Below, piece after piece: positions 1-8,435 of a stretch of 17,485 nt of DNA. The position numbers and the translations under genes are program-made. Every line of letters begins with the position of its first letter. The stretch's first letter is position 1. The notes beneath the pieces were generated by a model. That model was not told the origin of the DNA. It did not search any database and saw only the letters and a list, made by a program, of their open reading frames with translations. This DNA is from Bacteroidota bacterium (GTDB taxonomy: Bacteria > Bacteroidota > Bacteroidia > Chitinophagales > UBA2359): the NCBI GenBank assembly GCA_020629895.1, contig JAHDCM010000013.1, positions 1-17,485 of the forward strand, read 5' to 3'.

Positions 1-9
1 AAGTACTTA

Positions 10-447
10 CTACCAAATTTCAATATCCGATTTACTTTGCTTAATGAATTCATCTTTCTTAGGCAAAGTCACTTTTAAGATTCCTTTTTCATAGTTAGCC
101 GCAATACCACTAATGTTTACCTCTTTAGGCACCTCAAAAGAACGTTTAAAGGCTCCAAAGCCAAATTCCCGTTGCATATAGTTTAACTGAGCTGCTTCTT
201 CCTGTCCTTTCGAAGAAATAATTAGAATATCGTCTTCCACATTAATACTAAAATTCGTTTTTTCCATACCTGGTGCGGCTACCTGTACCTCGATCCGATC
301 ATTTATATCAAGGATGTTTATAGCAGGAACTTTCGTGCCGATATTGTCAGGACTTAGCATTTCGTTGAGGCTTTTTCCTGCATTACCTAGTTCTTTACTT
401 ACACTCTCAAAAATACTCGTAAAAAAATCGCCTTTTTTAGATGACAT
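10..447 (-). CDS. Small heat-shock protein, Hsp20/alpha-crystallin family
   Basis: This is an ATP-independent holdase chaperone that binds unfolding proteins in the cytoplasm. The 145-residue product has a short polar N-terminal arm, an alpha-crystallin domain at about residues 40-132, the family signature GILKVTLPK at 122-130, and a C-terminal I-x-I motif (IEI, 142-144) of the kind that docks subunits into oligomers. Length is normal for bacterial Hsp20. The ATG at 447 is chosen because the frame upstream of it encodes an unlikely Asn-rich stretch starting only at a TTG, and homologues begin with a short arm such as MSSKKGDFF. The gene diverges from the barrel gene that starts at 547, and that gene's promoter lies just upstream of this start. 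No heat-shock operator such as CIRCE was seen. The family call is firm; the specific paralogue is not resolved. Confidence 0.93.
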   Translation of the reverse strand: MSSKKGDFFTSIFESVSKELGNAGKSLNEMLSPDNIGTKVPAINILDINDRIEVQVAAPGMEKTNFSINVEDDILIISSKGQEEAAQLNYMQREFGFGAFKRSFEVPKEVNISGIAANYEKGILKVTLPKKDEFIKQSKSDIEIW

Positions 448-458
448 ATTGCTTTTAT

Positions 459-490
459 TTTGTTGGTTGTTTAATTGAATGTTATTTTTG
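459..490 (+). promoter_or_regulatory. Bacteroidota-type promoter for the outer-membrane barrel gene
   Basis: TTTG at 459-462 is followed by a 20-base spacer and TATTTTTG at 483-490. This matches the Bacteroidota primary-sigma consensus (TTTG, 19-21 bases, TAnnTTTG) at every defined position. It points to a start of transcription near 497 and a leader of about 50 bases before the ATG at 547. It lies in the 99-base gap between the divergent Hsp20 and barrel genes. The match is seen directly; promoter activity is inferred. Confidence 0.6.
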
Positions 491-546
491 AATGCTACGA
501 AATTAGTACCAAATAACTTAATTAGCAATTGAAAATACCTCAAATC

Positions 547-1323
547 ATGCAAAAGATACTAAAATTAAGCACATTTCTGTTTTTAAGCCTATTGATAACC
601 ATTACTTGCCTAGCACAAGAAGAGGAGGATGCCGAACCTGAAAAAACACCAATTACACTAATTGGCGTACAGGGCGGATTACATATTCCTGGTGCCGATC
701 TAAAAGATCGTTTTGGTTTAAATGGACATGCTGGAATTAGCCTACGTTATAAAACAGCTAATAATTTTTTGTGGGGATTAGAAGCCAATATCCTTTTTGG
801 TGGGAAGATACAAGATACAATGGTTATTCAAAACTTAGTGGCTACTGATGGTAGTATTATCGGAACAGATGGTTTGCCAGCAGGGCTAACCTTTTTAGAA
901 CGCGGCTTCTTTTTAGGAGCCAATTTAGGTAAGCTATTTCCTACTCAACCAAGCAAAAATTTGAATACTGGCTTTTTTGTACTGCTTGGAGGCGGTTTCT
1001 TACTACACAAAATTCGGATAGAAGATGATTTTGATACAACCCCTCAATTAAAAGGAGAGTATGTAAAAGGCTATGACCGCTTAACTTCTGGACCTGTATT
1101 ACAACAGTTTGTTGGCTTTATGGGGCTATCGCGTAATCGTCGTGCTAATTATTATATAGGCATAGAATTATTGGAAGGCTTTACCCAAAGTCGTCGTAGC
1201 TTTAACTTCGACACTCGATCTGCAGATACTGATCAACGACTGGATTTATTAGTTGGATTTAAAATGGGTTGGATGTTACCGCTTTATGGTAAGTCGGATG
1301 GTACCCGTTATTATACAGATTAA
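547..1323 (+). CDS. Outer-membrane beta-barrel protein, hypothetical
   Basis: The 258-residue product begins with a signal peptide (MQKILKLSTFLFLSLLITI, then a TCLAQ cleavage region and an acidic EEEDAE mature start). The rest is rich in alternating polar and apolar stretches with many Gly and aromatic residues (GVQGGLHIPGADL, GHAGISLRYK, FLWGLEANILFGG, FFVLLGGGFLLHKIRI, YYIGIELLEGF, LLVGFKMGWMLPLY), as in the small OmpA/OprF-like or porin-family barrels of Bacteroidota. The Cys in the signal region lacks a proper lipobox, so a lipoprotein is unlikely. The ATG at 547 is preferred over an in-frame TTG at 529 because it places the charged start directly before the hydrophobic core. It is monocistronic: it has its own promoter and ends at a strong hairpin. 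Substrate and partner are unknown. Confidence 0.75.
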   Translation: MQKILKLSTFLFLSLLITITCLAQEEEDAEPEKTPITLIGVQGGLHIPGADLKDRFGLNGHAGISLRYKTANNFLWGLEANILFGGKIQDTMVIQNLVATDGSIIGTDGLPAGLTFLERGFFLGANLGKLFPTQPSKNLNTGFFVLLGGGFLLHKIRIEDDFDTTPQLKGEYVKGYDRLTSGPVLQQFVGFMGLSRNRRANYYIGIELLEGFTQSRRSFNFDTRSADTDQRLDLLVGFKMGWMLPLYGKSDGTRYYTD

Positions 1324-1363
1324 TTTGTTACTTCTTTTCAAGATACTGAGTCTCGAATTAAAA

Positions 1364-1395
1364 AACGCCTGTCATTAACTAAAATGACAGGCGTT
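1364..1395. terminator. Bidirectional rho-independent terminator
   Basis: A perfect 13-bp stem (1364-1376 with 1383-1395) encloses a 6-base loop. On the minus strand the stem is followed by TTTTTAATT; on the plus strand it is followed by a shorter TCTTTA. It lies between the convergent barrel gene (ends 1323) and DUF2147 gene (ends 1421) and can stop transcription from both sides. Confidence 0.88.
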
Positions 1396-1420
1396 CTTTA
1401 TTGATCTACTAATTGATTAA

Positions 1421-1870
1421 TTAGTCTACTCTAGTCCATACATTCGACTTACCTAACCAACGCATTCCGTACACATAGCCTTTCATGAAAAGAGTGCCAT
1501 CTTTTTGTAGTTGCATATAACCACTATAAGTCTTTCCATTACGAGAGTTGTAAATAGTACCATCATTCCATTCGTTGTCACCAGCATCATATTTCATTCC
1601 TTGCATAATCTTAACACCGTTAAGAGAACGGCTTTGTAGAGATTTGTCTGGGTTGAAGGTGTCTTTACGATCTTCTTCTAACCATACAATTTTGCCACAG
1701 TATGCATCGCCACATTTGAAGATTTCTACTTTAGCATCTTTTTCGGGAACCATCCAAGTGCCTACAATTGCATCTGCACCACTACGTGCAGCTTGAGCAT
1801 ACGTGAAATTGGCAGAGCATACTAAAATGGCTACCAAGCAAAATGTCTTTAAGAAAGTAATTGCTTTCAT
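1421..1870 (-). CDS. DUF2147 family exported protein
   Basis: The 149-residue product has a signal peptide (MKAITFLKTFCLVAILVCSA, probable cleavage after FTYAQA). The mature part shows the DUF2147 pattern: an opening IVGTWMVPEKDAKVEIFKCGDAYCGKIVWL, a central NGVKIMQGM and WNDGTIYNSRNGKTYSGYM, and a closing GYVYGMRWLGKSNVWTR. The two Cys in KCGDAYCG are conserved in the family and may form a disulfide in the periplasm. No catalytic function has been established for this family, and none is assigned here. The gene is separate from the downstream convergent barrel gene and lies 149 bases downstream of the T9SS protein gene on the same strand; a weak hairpin sits between them. Confidence 0.9.
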   Translation of the reverse strand: MKAITFLKTFCLVAILVCSANFTYAQAARSGADAIVGTWMVPEKDAKVEIFKCGDAYCGKIVWLEEDRKDTFNPDKSLQSRSLNGVKIMQGMKYDAGDNEWNDGTIYNSRNGKTYSGYMQLQKDGTLFMKGYVYGMRWLGKSNVWTRVD

Positions 1871-1947
1871 TGAAATTTAATTTTACATTAAAAAAAAGTG
1901 TCCAAATATTCTTTAGACTCCCGAATATGGTAATTGTTTAATGAGGC

Positions 1948-1967
1948 ATAGCAGATTAAACTGCTAT
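1948..1967. terminator. Short inverted repeat, weak terminator or operator
   Basis: ATAGCAG (1948-1954) and CTGCTAT (1961-1967) form a 7-bp stem around ATTAAA. It lies between the stop of the T9SS paralogue (2020) and the start of the DUF2147 gene (1870), both on the minus strand. No clean U-run follows in the minus direction, so it may be a weak terminator or a protein-binding palindrome. Confidence 0.35.
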
Positions 1968-2019
1968 ACGTTTGTTAGGATAAAAATAAGTTTATCACAT
2001 TAATTATCCAAATATTAGC

Positions 2020-4788
2020 TTAATTTACCTTCACAAATTGATGACTTTCCTTATAACCGTCCGCATAAATGTTGAGGAGGTAATTACCTGAAGTAAGTTG
2101 ACGCACATCAAATTGTAATTGTTGTGAACCTGCCACCTGATTAGATGATTGCTGTTCCATAATGCGTTTCCCATCCATTCCATATATACCCACGATAAGC
2201 TCTTTGATAGGTGATTTAAGATTCATTTTTACCTGAAGCTGATCGCTGGTAGGGTTGGGGTAAAGTACTGTTTCTTGCACTAATGTTGCTTCTTCAAGAG
2301 AAGTAGGTTCGTTGTCTACAACACTACCTAAGTCAAACTCAATGGAAGTATCACAAAGAAATGGATTGGCAAAGACAGTACTTCGGAAGAAACCACGACC
2401 ATGTGTACCTACATAAAGAACAGGGCAGATATCATCTCGCATATTTTGTAAACGGATACGATGAACAGGAACCCGACCCATTCCAGTATTTTGCTCATTC
2501 CAACATTCTTCATTTTTATTAAAACTCCAAACCCCAAGTTCAGTACCAACGATAATATAATGCTCTGGATCAATGGTATTAAGTACCACATCATGAATTG
2601 GGATAGGAGGCATGTTATGTTGAATAGACTCAAATTCGATTAGATCCGTATCGCCTCTTTTGGCATTTTTAGAGATCCAGATGTAGTCATTTTGTCCATA
2701 ATTTCCTGCTGTAACTACCACTTCTCCTAGCACATTGTCTGGGTGCATGGCAATACCCGTTGTTGATCGCCCTCCGAATGCTGGATGAGAGAAGGTTGTT
2801 GCTCTAAAATCCTTGTCTTTTAACGTTTTGGTAACAGGGTCTACGTCATGTTGTAAATCGGTAATTCGTAAAATACGACCAGAGTAGTTAATAGCAAATA
2901 TATCATCGCCAGTTCGATTGTGAGTAAGAGAAGATAAGGCACCGCTGCCAAAAGTACCGATAACTTGCCAATTAGGAACTCTTGATACATTGAGTACATC
3001 AGGAGCCATCCAGAGATTACCATCGAAACCCCCTGTAAAAAAAGAGGCAACTTTTTCTCCAGTATTTCTAAATCTGTCTACATCTTCATATAGGAAGAAG
3101 GTAGTAATAAATTCAGCCCCTCCATCAATTTGAAAATTGTTGTCACTATCAATATTGTTGTCATAAAAACGAGAAAACGATTGCCCGCCATTTGATGACC
3201 TTCCCATTGCACTAAACTGCGATTCCGCAAACATGATATTGGGGTCAATATGCGATATTTCAGCATATCCGCCATCACCACCAAAAACATCTATGCCTTC
3301 TAATAATGAGTTTTGGGTAAAACCAACAAAACTAGTTCCATTATCTTGTGAGCCTCCCATTACCTGCCCCTCGTAAGAAGCCGCTACCCCATAAAATTGT
3401 GTTACATTATAGCCTTTATTACGGGATTGAAAGAAGGGGCGTTCCTCTTGAGCGTTGAAGGAAATTGTAATACCTCCATCAGAAAGGACATACATAATAT
3501 TAGGATCATCTGGATCGTATTTCACCTCATGAATATCTGGATGAATATAATAGAAATCATTAGGATTTTCTGAGAAGTCGTAATCTTCTAATTGTTCCCA
3601 GCCTTTGCCTTCTTGCCAATTCCATAGCATGATTCCTGCCAACATAATTCTGGTAGGATTGATAGGATCTATCTGAAGGGCAAGGTCGTAGTAACATTGG
3701 CTACCACATGGGTTAAACTGCGAGCTACCTCCTCGTCCTATAATTAACCAAGATTGCCCTCCATCTTTTGATTGGTAGACATTATTAAGTCCTCCTTCAC
3801 CAGTAGCAGTTACAATGTATAAATAGTTAGGATCACTAGGAGAAACGGCCAATCTTGCCCTGCTTCCTGAGAAAAAGGTATTTGTTTGTGCGCTAATACT
3901 TATAAAATCTGTATCATTATCGGAGTAAAATAATTCATTATCTACTAGGGCATATATCCGACCATTTTGATCCTTTTCTAGCCCCCAAACAGGTTGATTA
4001 CCTGTGTTATCGACTTTCTTCCACGTTTCGCCAGCATCATTAGTAAGATATATCCCCCTATTGGTGCCTGCAAAAATGGTGTTAGGGTCGGTACTACTAC
4101 TTGTAAGACTGATTACAAAGCCCCAATTAAGTCCTGTAACATCTCTATTACGTGAAATACCAGGATAAGTCGATTCTATACGTTGATACGTTTCGCCTCT
4201 ATCGGTCGATTTATACATACCAGTTCCAACTGATGCAGGGGTAGCAACATTTGACAAACCAAATATTAATCCTGGAACGTATTCACCTGTTCCGACATAA
4301 ATGGTTCCATCAAGCGATTGGGTGATACTGGCTACGGGCATATTATATTCAGGGGGACTTACAGGTTGCCAGTTTAACCCTTGATCAGTCGATAAAAACA
4401 TGCCACCAGCAACACCTCCTGTGTATAAGCGTTGATTGTCATCTTTATCTATTTGTATGGCTCTTGTGCGACCACCTATGTTGTTGGGCCCCATTTCTTC
4501 CCAAGCCAATGGCTTTGAGGGTTCACATGCTCCTGATTTTTCATTTTCTTGTGTAAATTTATCAACAGCTAGGCGTGTACGTACAACGTCCTCAACAGTA
4601 AGAGTGCCTGTTTGATTATTTACAGCAAACTTTTGATAATGTTTGATTGCATCTTTAATTTCAAATGGAGCTTTGGGAAGCTCTGATTTTTCCGATGAAG
4701 TGGGGGAGTTACTACTTGTTTTAGAAAACCAAAAGTAAGCGGCTACGCATAGGCTTACAATTAATAAACTACTCACGGCCTTTTTCAT
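2020..4788 (-). CDS. Secreted Asp-box beta-propeller protein with T9SS sorting domain, copy 2
   Basis: This 922-residue protein is predicted to be exported by Sec, cross the outer membrane through the type IX system and be attached to the surface or released. An N-terminal hydrophobic segment (KAVSSLLIVSLCVAAYFWF) acts as signal peptide. After a linker comes the conserved block MGPNNIGGRTRAIQIDKDD (99-117), then Asp-box repeats of the BNR/sortilin-like propeller type: STDQGLNW (133-140), STDRGETY (194-201), TNDAGETW (249-256), SKDGGQSW. A second conserved block is VLYVGTHGRGFFRST. The last 80 or so residues are a type A sorting domain: YPNPTSDQL, then GKRIMEQ, then SGNYLLNIYADG and a final hydrophobic strand. 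It aligns almost throughout with the neighbour at 4936-7734, so the pair arose by tandem duplication. Sialidases share the Asp-box, but no sialidase catalytic set was seen, so no enzyme activity is assigned. Confidence 0.87.
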   Translation of the reverse strand: MKKAVSSLLIVSLCVAAYFWFSKTSSNSPTSSEKSELPKAPFEIKDAIKHYQKFAVNNQTGTLTVEDVVRTRLAVDKFTQENEKSGACEPSKPLAWEEMGPNNIGGRTRAIQIDKDDNQRLYTGGVAGGMFLSTDQGLNWQPVSPPEYNMPVASITQSLDGTIYVGTGEYVPGLIFGLSNVATPASVGTGMYKSTDRGETYQRIESTYPGISRNRDVTGLNWGFVISLTSSSTDPNTIFAGTNRGIYLTNDAGETWKKVDNTGNQPVWGLEKDQNGRIYALVDNELFYSDNDTDFISISAQTNTFFSGSRARLAVSPSDPNYLYIVTATGEGGLNNVYQSKDGGQSWLIIGRGGSSQFNPCGSQCYYDLALQIDPINPTRIMLAGIMLWNWQEGKGWEQLEDYDFSENPNDFYYIHPDIHEVKYDPDDPNIMYVLSDGGITISFNAQEERPFFQSRNKGYNVTQFYGVAASYEGQVMGGSQDNGTSFVGFTQNSLLEGIDVFGGDGGYAEISHIDPNIMFAESQFSAMGRSSNGGQSFSRFYDNNIDSDNNFQIDGGAEFITTFFLYEDVDRFRNTGEKVASFFTGGFDGNLWMAPDVLNVSRVPNWQVIGTFGSGALSSLTHNRTGDDIFAINYSGRILRITDLQHDVDPVTKTLKDKDFRATTFSHPAFGGRSTTGIAMHPDNVLGEVVVTAGNYGQNDYIWISKNAKRGDTDLIEFESIQHNMPPIPIHDVVLNTIDPEHYIIVGTELGVWSFNKNEECWNEQNTGMGRVPVHRIRLQNMRDDICPVLYVGTHGRGFFRSTVFANPFLCDTSIEFDLGSVVDNEPTSLEEATLVQETVLYPNPTSDQLQVKMNLKSPIKELIVGIYGMDGKRIMEQQSSNQVAGSQQLQFDVRQLTSGNYLLNIYADGYKESHQFVKVN

Positions 4789-4853
4789 AAAAGTGATTTT
4801 GAAGATAAATATTTGGGCTGTTATCGTTTATACAGGAAAGACTAGATAAAACA

Positions 4854-4884
4854 AAAGTCTGTCAAAATTGTTCTGACAGACTTT
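4854..4884 (-). terminator. Rho-independent terminator between the two T9SS paralogues
   Basis: An 11-bp perfect stem (4854-4864 with 4874-4884) encloses a 9-base loop. Read on the minus strand it is followed by TGTTTTATC, so that the arm and tail together give TTTTGTTTT. It stands about 50 bases after the stop of the 4936-7734 gene and 65 bases before the start of the next paralogue, which implies separate transcripts for the two genes. Confidence 0.8.
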
Positions 4885-4935
4885 CGTAGAAGTTAAAATA
4901 AATCTTATACTTCTTGATATTCAAATAAGTGATTA

Positions 4936-7734
4936 TTATTTAACAACACTAATTTGTTTAACGGCTATTTTGCCATCAGCAAACACACGTAACATATAAT
5001 TTCCTGCTGCTAGGTCATTGACCTCAACACTCAACTGATGTTTCCCCGCCAAGCGATTACCAAGATCAGCTTGTTTAACCATTCGTCCTTGTAAATCATA
5101 CAACTCGTAATTGGTATTTTGAGAAGCAGTATTTAATGTTAAGTCCACATTTGCTACATCCATAACAGGGTTAGGATATACCTTGATTTCTCCGTCTAAT
5201 TGTGTACTCTCATTCAAACCTACACCATTATTCCAAATAATTTCGGTATTACAGAAAATAGGAATGGTAAGATCAGTAGATCTGAAGATACCACGTCCAT
5301 GTGTACCAGCATATAAAATTGGACAAGCAGTATTTGGTGGAGCGTCTTCTTTAGAAATCATATTTTCAATACGGATACGGTGTACAGGAATACGTCCAAT
5401 ACCTGCATTTTGCTCTGTCCATTCGCCTGTTGTTTTGCTGTAAGACCAGATTCCAAATTCAGTAGCAGCGAAGATATAATAGTCAGGATCATTGTTGAAT
5501 ACAATATCGTGAATTGGTACTTTAGGTAGGTTGGATTGAATGGATTCAAACTCAATTTTGGAGACATCTCCAAGTTTTGCATTTCTACTTACCCAAATGT
5601 ACTCATCGTTTCCGTAGTTACCTGCTGAAACATATACCTCACCACTGACATTGAATGGGTTGACTGCTAAACCAGACGTATAGCGACCTTGAAACGCATC
5701 AGGAGTAAAGTTATTGGTGGTATAGGTTTCTTCAATTTCTTTAGATACCTCATCTACTTCAAGATTCAAGCCTGTTACACGAACCATTTCTCCACTTCTA
5801 TTAACAGCATACAAAGAAATGAGTCCATCTTTTTCACTAGTTGGTTCTGGAACAAAGTCCATTGCTGATAATGCTCTATTAGCATTTTGTCCTACATCAA
5901 ATTCGGCAACATCAACCCAAACAGGCACTTTCGATACATCTAAAACATTGGGAGCCAACCAAAGTTTACCATTATTACCGCCTGTAAAAAAACTAGATAT
6001 ATCAGTTCCTTTATTTTGGTATAAATCAAAATCTTCGTATAAGAAGAAAGAAGTAATAAAAGGAGCTCCTTCAGCTAGTTTCCCTCCATCATCTGTATCT
6101 TCATTAAAGAAGTTAGAAAAGGATTCACCTTTGTTAGAAGAACGAACCATTTGACCTTCTACATATTCGACAAACATTACATTGTGATTGACTTTAGATA
6201 TTTCAGTATAACCACCATCACCACCATATACATCAACTCCTTCCTTTAAAGAACTTAAAGAATAGTTGACATAAGGTGTACCATTATCTTGTGTACCTCC
6301 AATTACTTCTCCAAAATAGGAAGCACCAACAGAGTAGAATTGTGTAACATTATACCCTTTATTTTTAGATTCATAAGATGGGGTATTTGTATTTGCGTTT
6401 TCTGATTTGAATACACCTCCATCAGTTGTTATATACATGTGTGTGTCGTTGTGTGGATCGAAACATATTTCATGTATATCTGAGTGGATATAATAAGGAG
6501 AACGAGCATTATCTTCTCCAAAATTGAATGAGATTTGTTCCCATCCGTCTCCTTCTGCCCAACTCCATAACTGGATACCTCCTAAGAAGATACGATTGGG
6601 GTTGGTAGCATCTACGGCAATTGCTAAATCATAATTACATTGTCCCGCAGCACTTGTACAAGGACGGAATTGTGATTGACCAGCACCTCCCTGTGCAATA
6701 AGAATCCAAGAATTACCACCATCTTTAGATTGTAGTACCTGATTCAATAAACTACCAGCTATATCAACGATGTAAACGGTGTTAGGATCGGTAGGAGAAA
6801 TTGCTAAACGCTTTCTTTCACCAATAGTAAGTGTTACCCCTAAGTTGTCAGTAAGATCAGTAAAGTTACGATCGTCATTAGACACATAAATACGCGTTCC
6901 ATTTAATACATAAACACGTCCATCGGAAGCGACTTTTACTTCCCAAACAGGATCACTTTCTCTCAAATCTGTTTGTTCCTCCCAAGTGGTACCTCCATCA
7001 TAAGAAATATATAAACCACTATTGGTACCTGCAAAAACAGTATTAGGGTCTTTAGAACTTGTTGCCATTGTTGTGACAAATAACCATTCTACATCGTATG
7101 GAGTATCTGTATTGGTTACTTGGGGAGTTGTAGGAGCCAATTGTTGGTAAGTGGCACCTCTATCAGTTGATTTATAGATTCCTGAACCTAATGAAAAAGG
7201 ATGTCCTCCTAGCCCTCTACCATAAAGGCTATTAGGTACAAATTCTCCTGTACCAACATAAATGTCTCCATTAGAAGATTGTGTGATGCTGGCAATAGCG
7301 GTAAAATTAGGATGATCTTCATCTAAATAAGGTGTCCACGTTTCCCCTCTATCCTCAGAGAGAAACATACCTCCTGCAACACTACCTGTATAAAGTCTAT
7401 CTGGATCATCTTTGTCTATCACAATAGCCCTTGTACGTCCACCTAAGTTATTAGGACCTAGTTCTTGCCAGTTTAAAGTAGTGGCTGAAGATTTAGAAGG
7501 AGTGAAATTATCAACTTCTGCACGAGCCTTCAAAACGTTAGCTACAGGAATAGATTCTGTTTCTTGGTTTTGGAGTATCTGGTGAAGATGATGCATATAA
7601 GGTTTGAAAGCATACTCCTTATACTTGTACTCGGCAGTGGTATTACTACTATTTATATCAGTATTTGTTGGGAAATAAAAATAAGTAAACCCAGCAACTA
7701 CCATTAAAATGATAAGAGTAAATAGTTTTTTCAT
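4936..7734 (-). CDS. Secreted Asp-box beta-propeller protein with T9SS sorting domain, copy 1
   Basis: The 932-residue product starts with a signal peptide (KKLFTLIILMVVAGFTYFYF). The conserved block LGPNNLGGRTRAIVIDKDD (92-110) precedes Asp-box repeats SEDRGETW (126-133), STDRGATY (189-196), SYDGGTTW (244-251) and SKDGGNSW (336-343), typical of BNR/sortilin-like beta-propellers. Near the C-terminal part are YTSGLAVNPFNVSGEVYVSAGNYG and CPILYAGTHGRGIFRST. The final 83 or so residues form a T9SS type A sorting domain (VYPNPVMDVANVDL, LYDLQGRMVKQ, AAGNYMLRVFADG). The Cys pattern in the propeller (FRPCTSAAGQCNYDLA) is kept in the paralogue (FNPCGSQCYYDLA). It is probably a surface adhesin or binding scaffold; enzyme activity cannot be claimed. 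It is the upstream member of the pair and ends at its own terminator. Confidence 0.88.
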   Translation of the reverse strand: MKKLFTLIILMVVAGFTYFYFPTNTDINSSNTTAEYKYKEYAFKPYMHHLHQILQNQETESIPVANVLKARAEVDNFTPSKSSATTLNWQELGPNNLGGRTRAIVIDKDDPDRLYTGSVAGGMFLSEDRGETWTPYLDEDHPNFTAIASITQSSNGDIYVGTGEFVPNSLYGRGLGGHPFSLGSGIYKSTDRGATYQQLAPTTPQVTNTDTPYDVEWLFVTTMATSSKDPNTVFAGTNSGLYISYDGGTTWEEQTDLRESDPVWEVKVASDGRVYVLNGTRIYVSNDDRNFTDLTDNLGVTLTIGERKRLAISPTDPNTVYIVDIAGSLLNQVLQSKDGGNSWILIAQGGAGQSQFRPCTSAAGQCNYDLAIAVDATNPNRIFLGGIQLWSWAEGDGWEQISFNFGEDNARSPYYIHSDIHEICFDPHNDTHMYITTDGGVFKSENANTNTPSYESKNKGYNVTQFYSVGASYFGEVIGGTQDNGTPYVNYSLSSLKEGVDVYGGDGGYTEISKVNHNVMFVEYVEGQMVRSSNKGESFSNFFNEDTDDGGKLAEGAPFITSFFLYEDFDLYQNKGTDISSFFTGGNNGKLWLAPNVLDVSKVPVWVDVAEFDVGQNANRALSAMDFVPEPTSEKDGLISLYAVNRSGEMVRVTGLNLEVDEVSKEIEETYTTNNFTPDAFQGRYTSGLAVNPFNVSGEVYVSAGNYGNDEYIWVSRNAKLGDVSKIEFESIQSNLPKVPIHDIVFNNDPDYYIFAATEFGIWSYSKTTGEWTEQNAGIGRIPVHRIRIENMISKEDAPPNTACPILYAGTHGRGIFRSTDLTIPIFCNTEIIWNNGVGLNESTQLDGEIKVYPNPVMDVANVDLTLNTASQNTNYELYDLQGRMVKQADLGNRLAGKHQLSVEVNDLAAGNYMLRVFADGKIAVKQISVVK

Positions 7735-8066
7735 ACTAGCTTATGTTTTTGTTGAATACTTATACGTGGTTGAGAATAATTCAGAATGACAGCAATATAA
7801 AATAATAAAGAATTGTTAAATTCGAATACTAAGGTATGTAATTTTTGAGCGATTCTTAGCAAGAATGCCGACTTTATAGGTTTTATAACACCAAAATTAA
7901 TACATTGTTGGCTTTTTACATAGCAAGAATGTGATTTTGAGGCACTTATTTAGACTAAAATCCCCTATTTTTTCATTAATTCATAAAAGAATGAACGTGT
8001 ATCACCCCACAATGAGGTTGGCGGCAACTCCATCGGACGTTTAATCGTCAATCGTTCAAACGTCTT
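7735..8066. other. Gene-free AT-rich upstream region of T9SS paralogue copy 1
   Basis: No open frame of credible coding character and no RNA gene were seen in this stretch. It must hold the promoter for the minus-strand gene starting at 7734, but no exact TTTG / TAnnTTTG pair with correct spacing was found. The right end has a short inverted repeat, GACGTTT with AAACGTC around 8037-8063, just before repeat element A1 begins. Confidence 0.5.
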
Positions 8067-8310
8067 CCGCGTGAGGGATAATAGCGGTAGCTTGCTGAAC
8101 TAGAAAAGTAGTGCGGCTTGGACTAGCAGGGCTGACGAAGGAAGACACTGCTAGGACTTTAGCCAAACACTTTTTATAGGAAGCAACTACAAGCGGATAG
8201 CCCGACCTTTTTTGCCAATCAACCTGTCAGGTTTGCTTGTAAAAGTGCAAGCACGAGGCATTGCCCCGCCAAAACCTGGCAGGTTTCGATTGGTAAAAAA
8301 GGACACGCCC
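8067..8310 (+). repeat. Dispersed repeat element A, copy 1 (forward)
   Basis: This 244-bp element matches the inverted copy at 15342-15585 in four blocks: block A 8067-8094 (starts CCGCGTGAGGGATA; 26 of 28 positions identical), block B 8124-8155 (TAGCAGGGCTGAC to GACACTGCTAGG; 29 of 32), block C 8184-8207 (contains AAGCGGATAGCCCGACC; 24 of 24) and block D 8298-8310 (AAAGGACACGCCC; 13 of 13). The segments between blocks are diverged but nearly equal in length in the two copies (29/29, 28/27 and about 93/94 bases). GCGTG near the start can pair with CACGC near the end. The C-D segment forms a long imperfect hairpin (8206-8234 with 8272-8302). It lies downstream of the SLC13 gene and upstream of T9SS copy 1. 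Elements with a GCGTGAGGGAT start and a GATAGCCCG motif are, from memory, common in Bacteroidota genomes. Confidence 0.85.
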
Positions 8311-8435
8311 ATATAAATATAAAACTCGTTTGGGGCAATACCAAGAACAAATAGAGGCATTTATCTACGGTTTTTTTGGTGAAAAATCATAGGTTCGGTG
8401 TATTATTGTGTTGATAGTGAGCGGCTTAGGGTGTG

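Noticed and set aside
529..546. TTG start six codons upstream for the outer-membrane barrel protein
   Set aside because: The ATG at 547 gives a standard signal peptide and the upstream start has no support.
448..552. N-terminal extension of the Hsp20 gene to a TTG at 552
   Set aside because: It would overlap the divergent barrel gene start and its promoter and adds a non-family Asn-rich segment; the ATG at 447 gives the normal family length.
1871..1920. Promoter for the DUF2147 gene at the AATATTTG motif
   Set aside because: It misses the first T of TAnnTTTG and no TTTG lies at the proper distance upstream.
2020..7734. Sialidase annotation for the two T9SS proteins
   Set aside because: Asp-box repeats occur in many propellers and I could not identify the Arg triad, Tyr and Asp catalytic set of sialidases.
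8067..8310. Insertion sequence with transposase
   Set aside because: The element is 244 bp with no open frame of useful length; at most it is non-autonomous.
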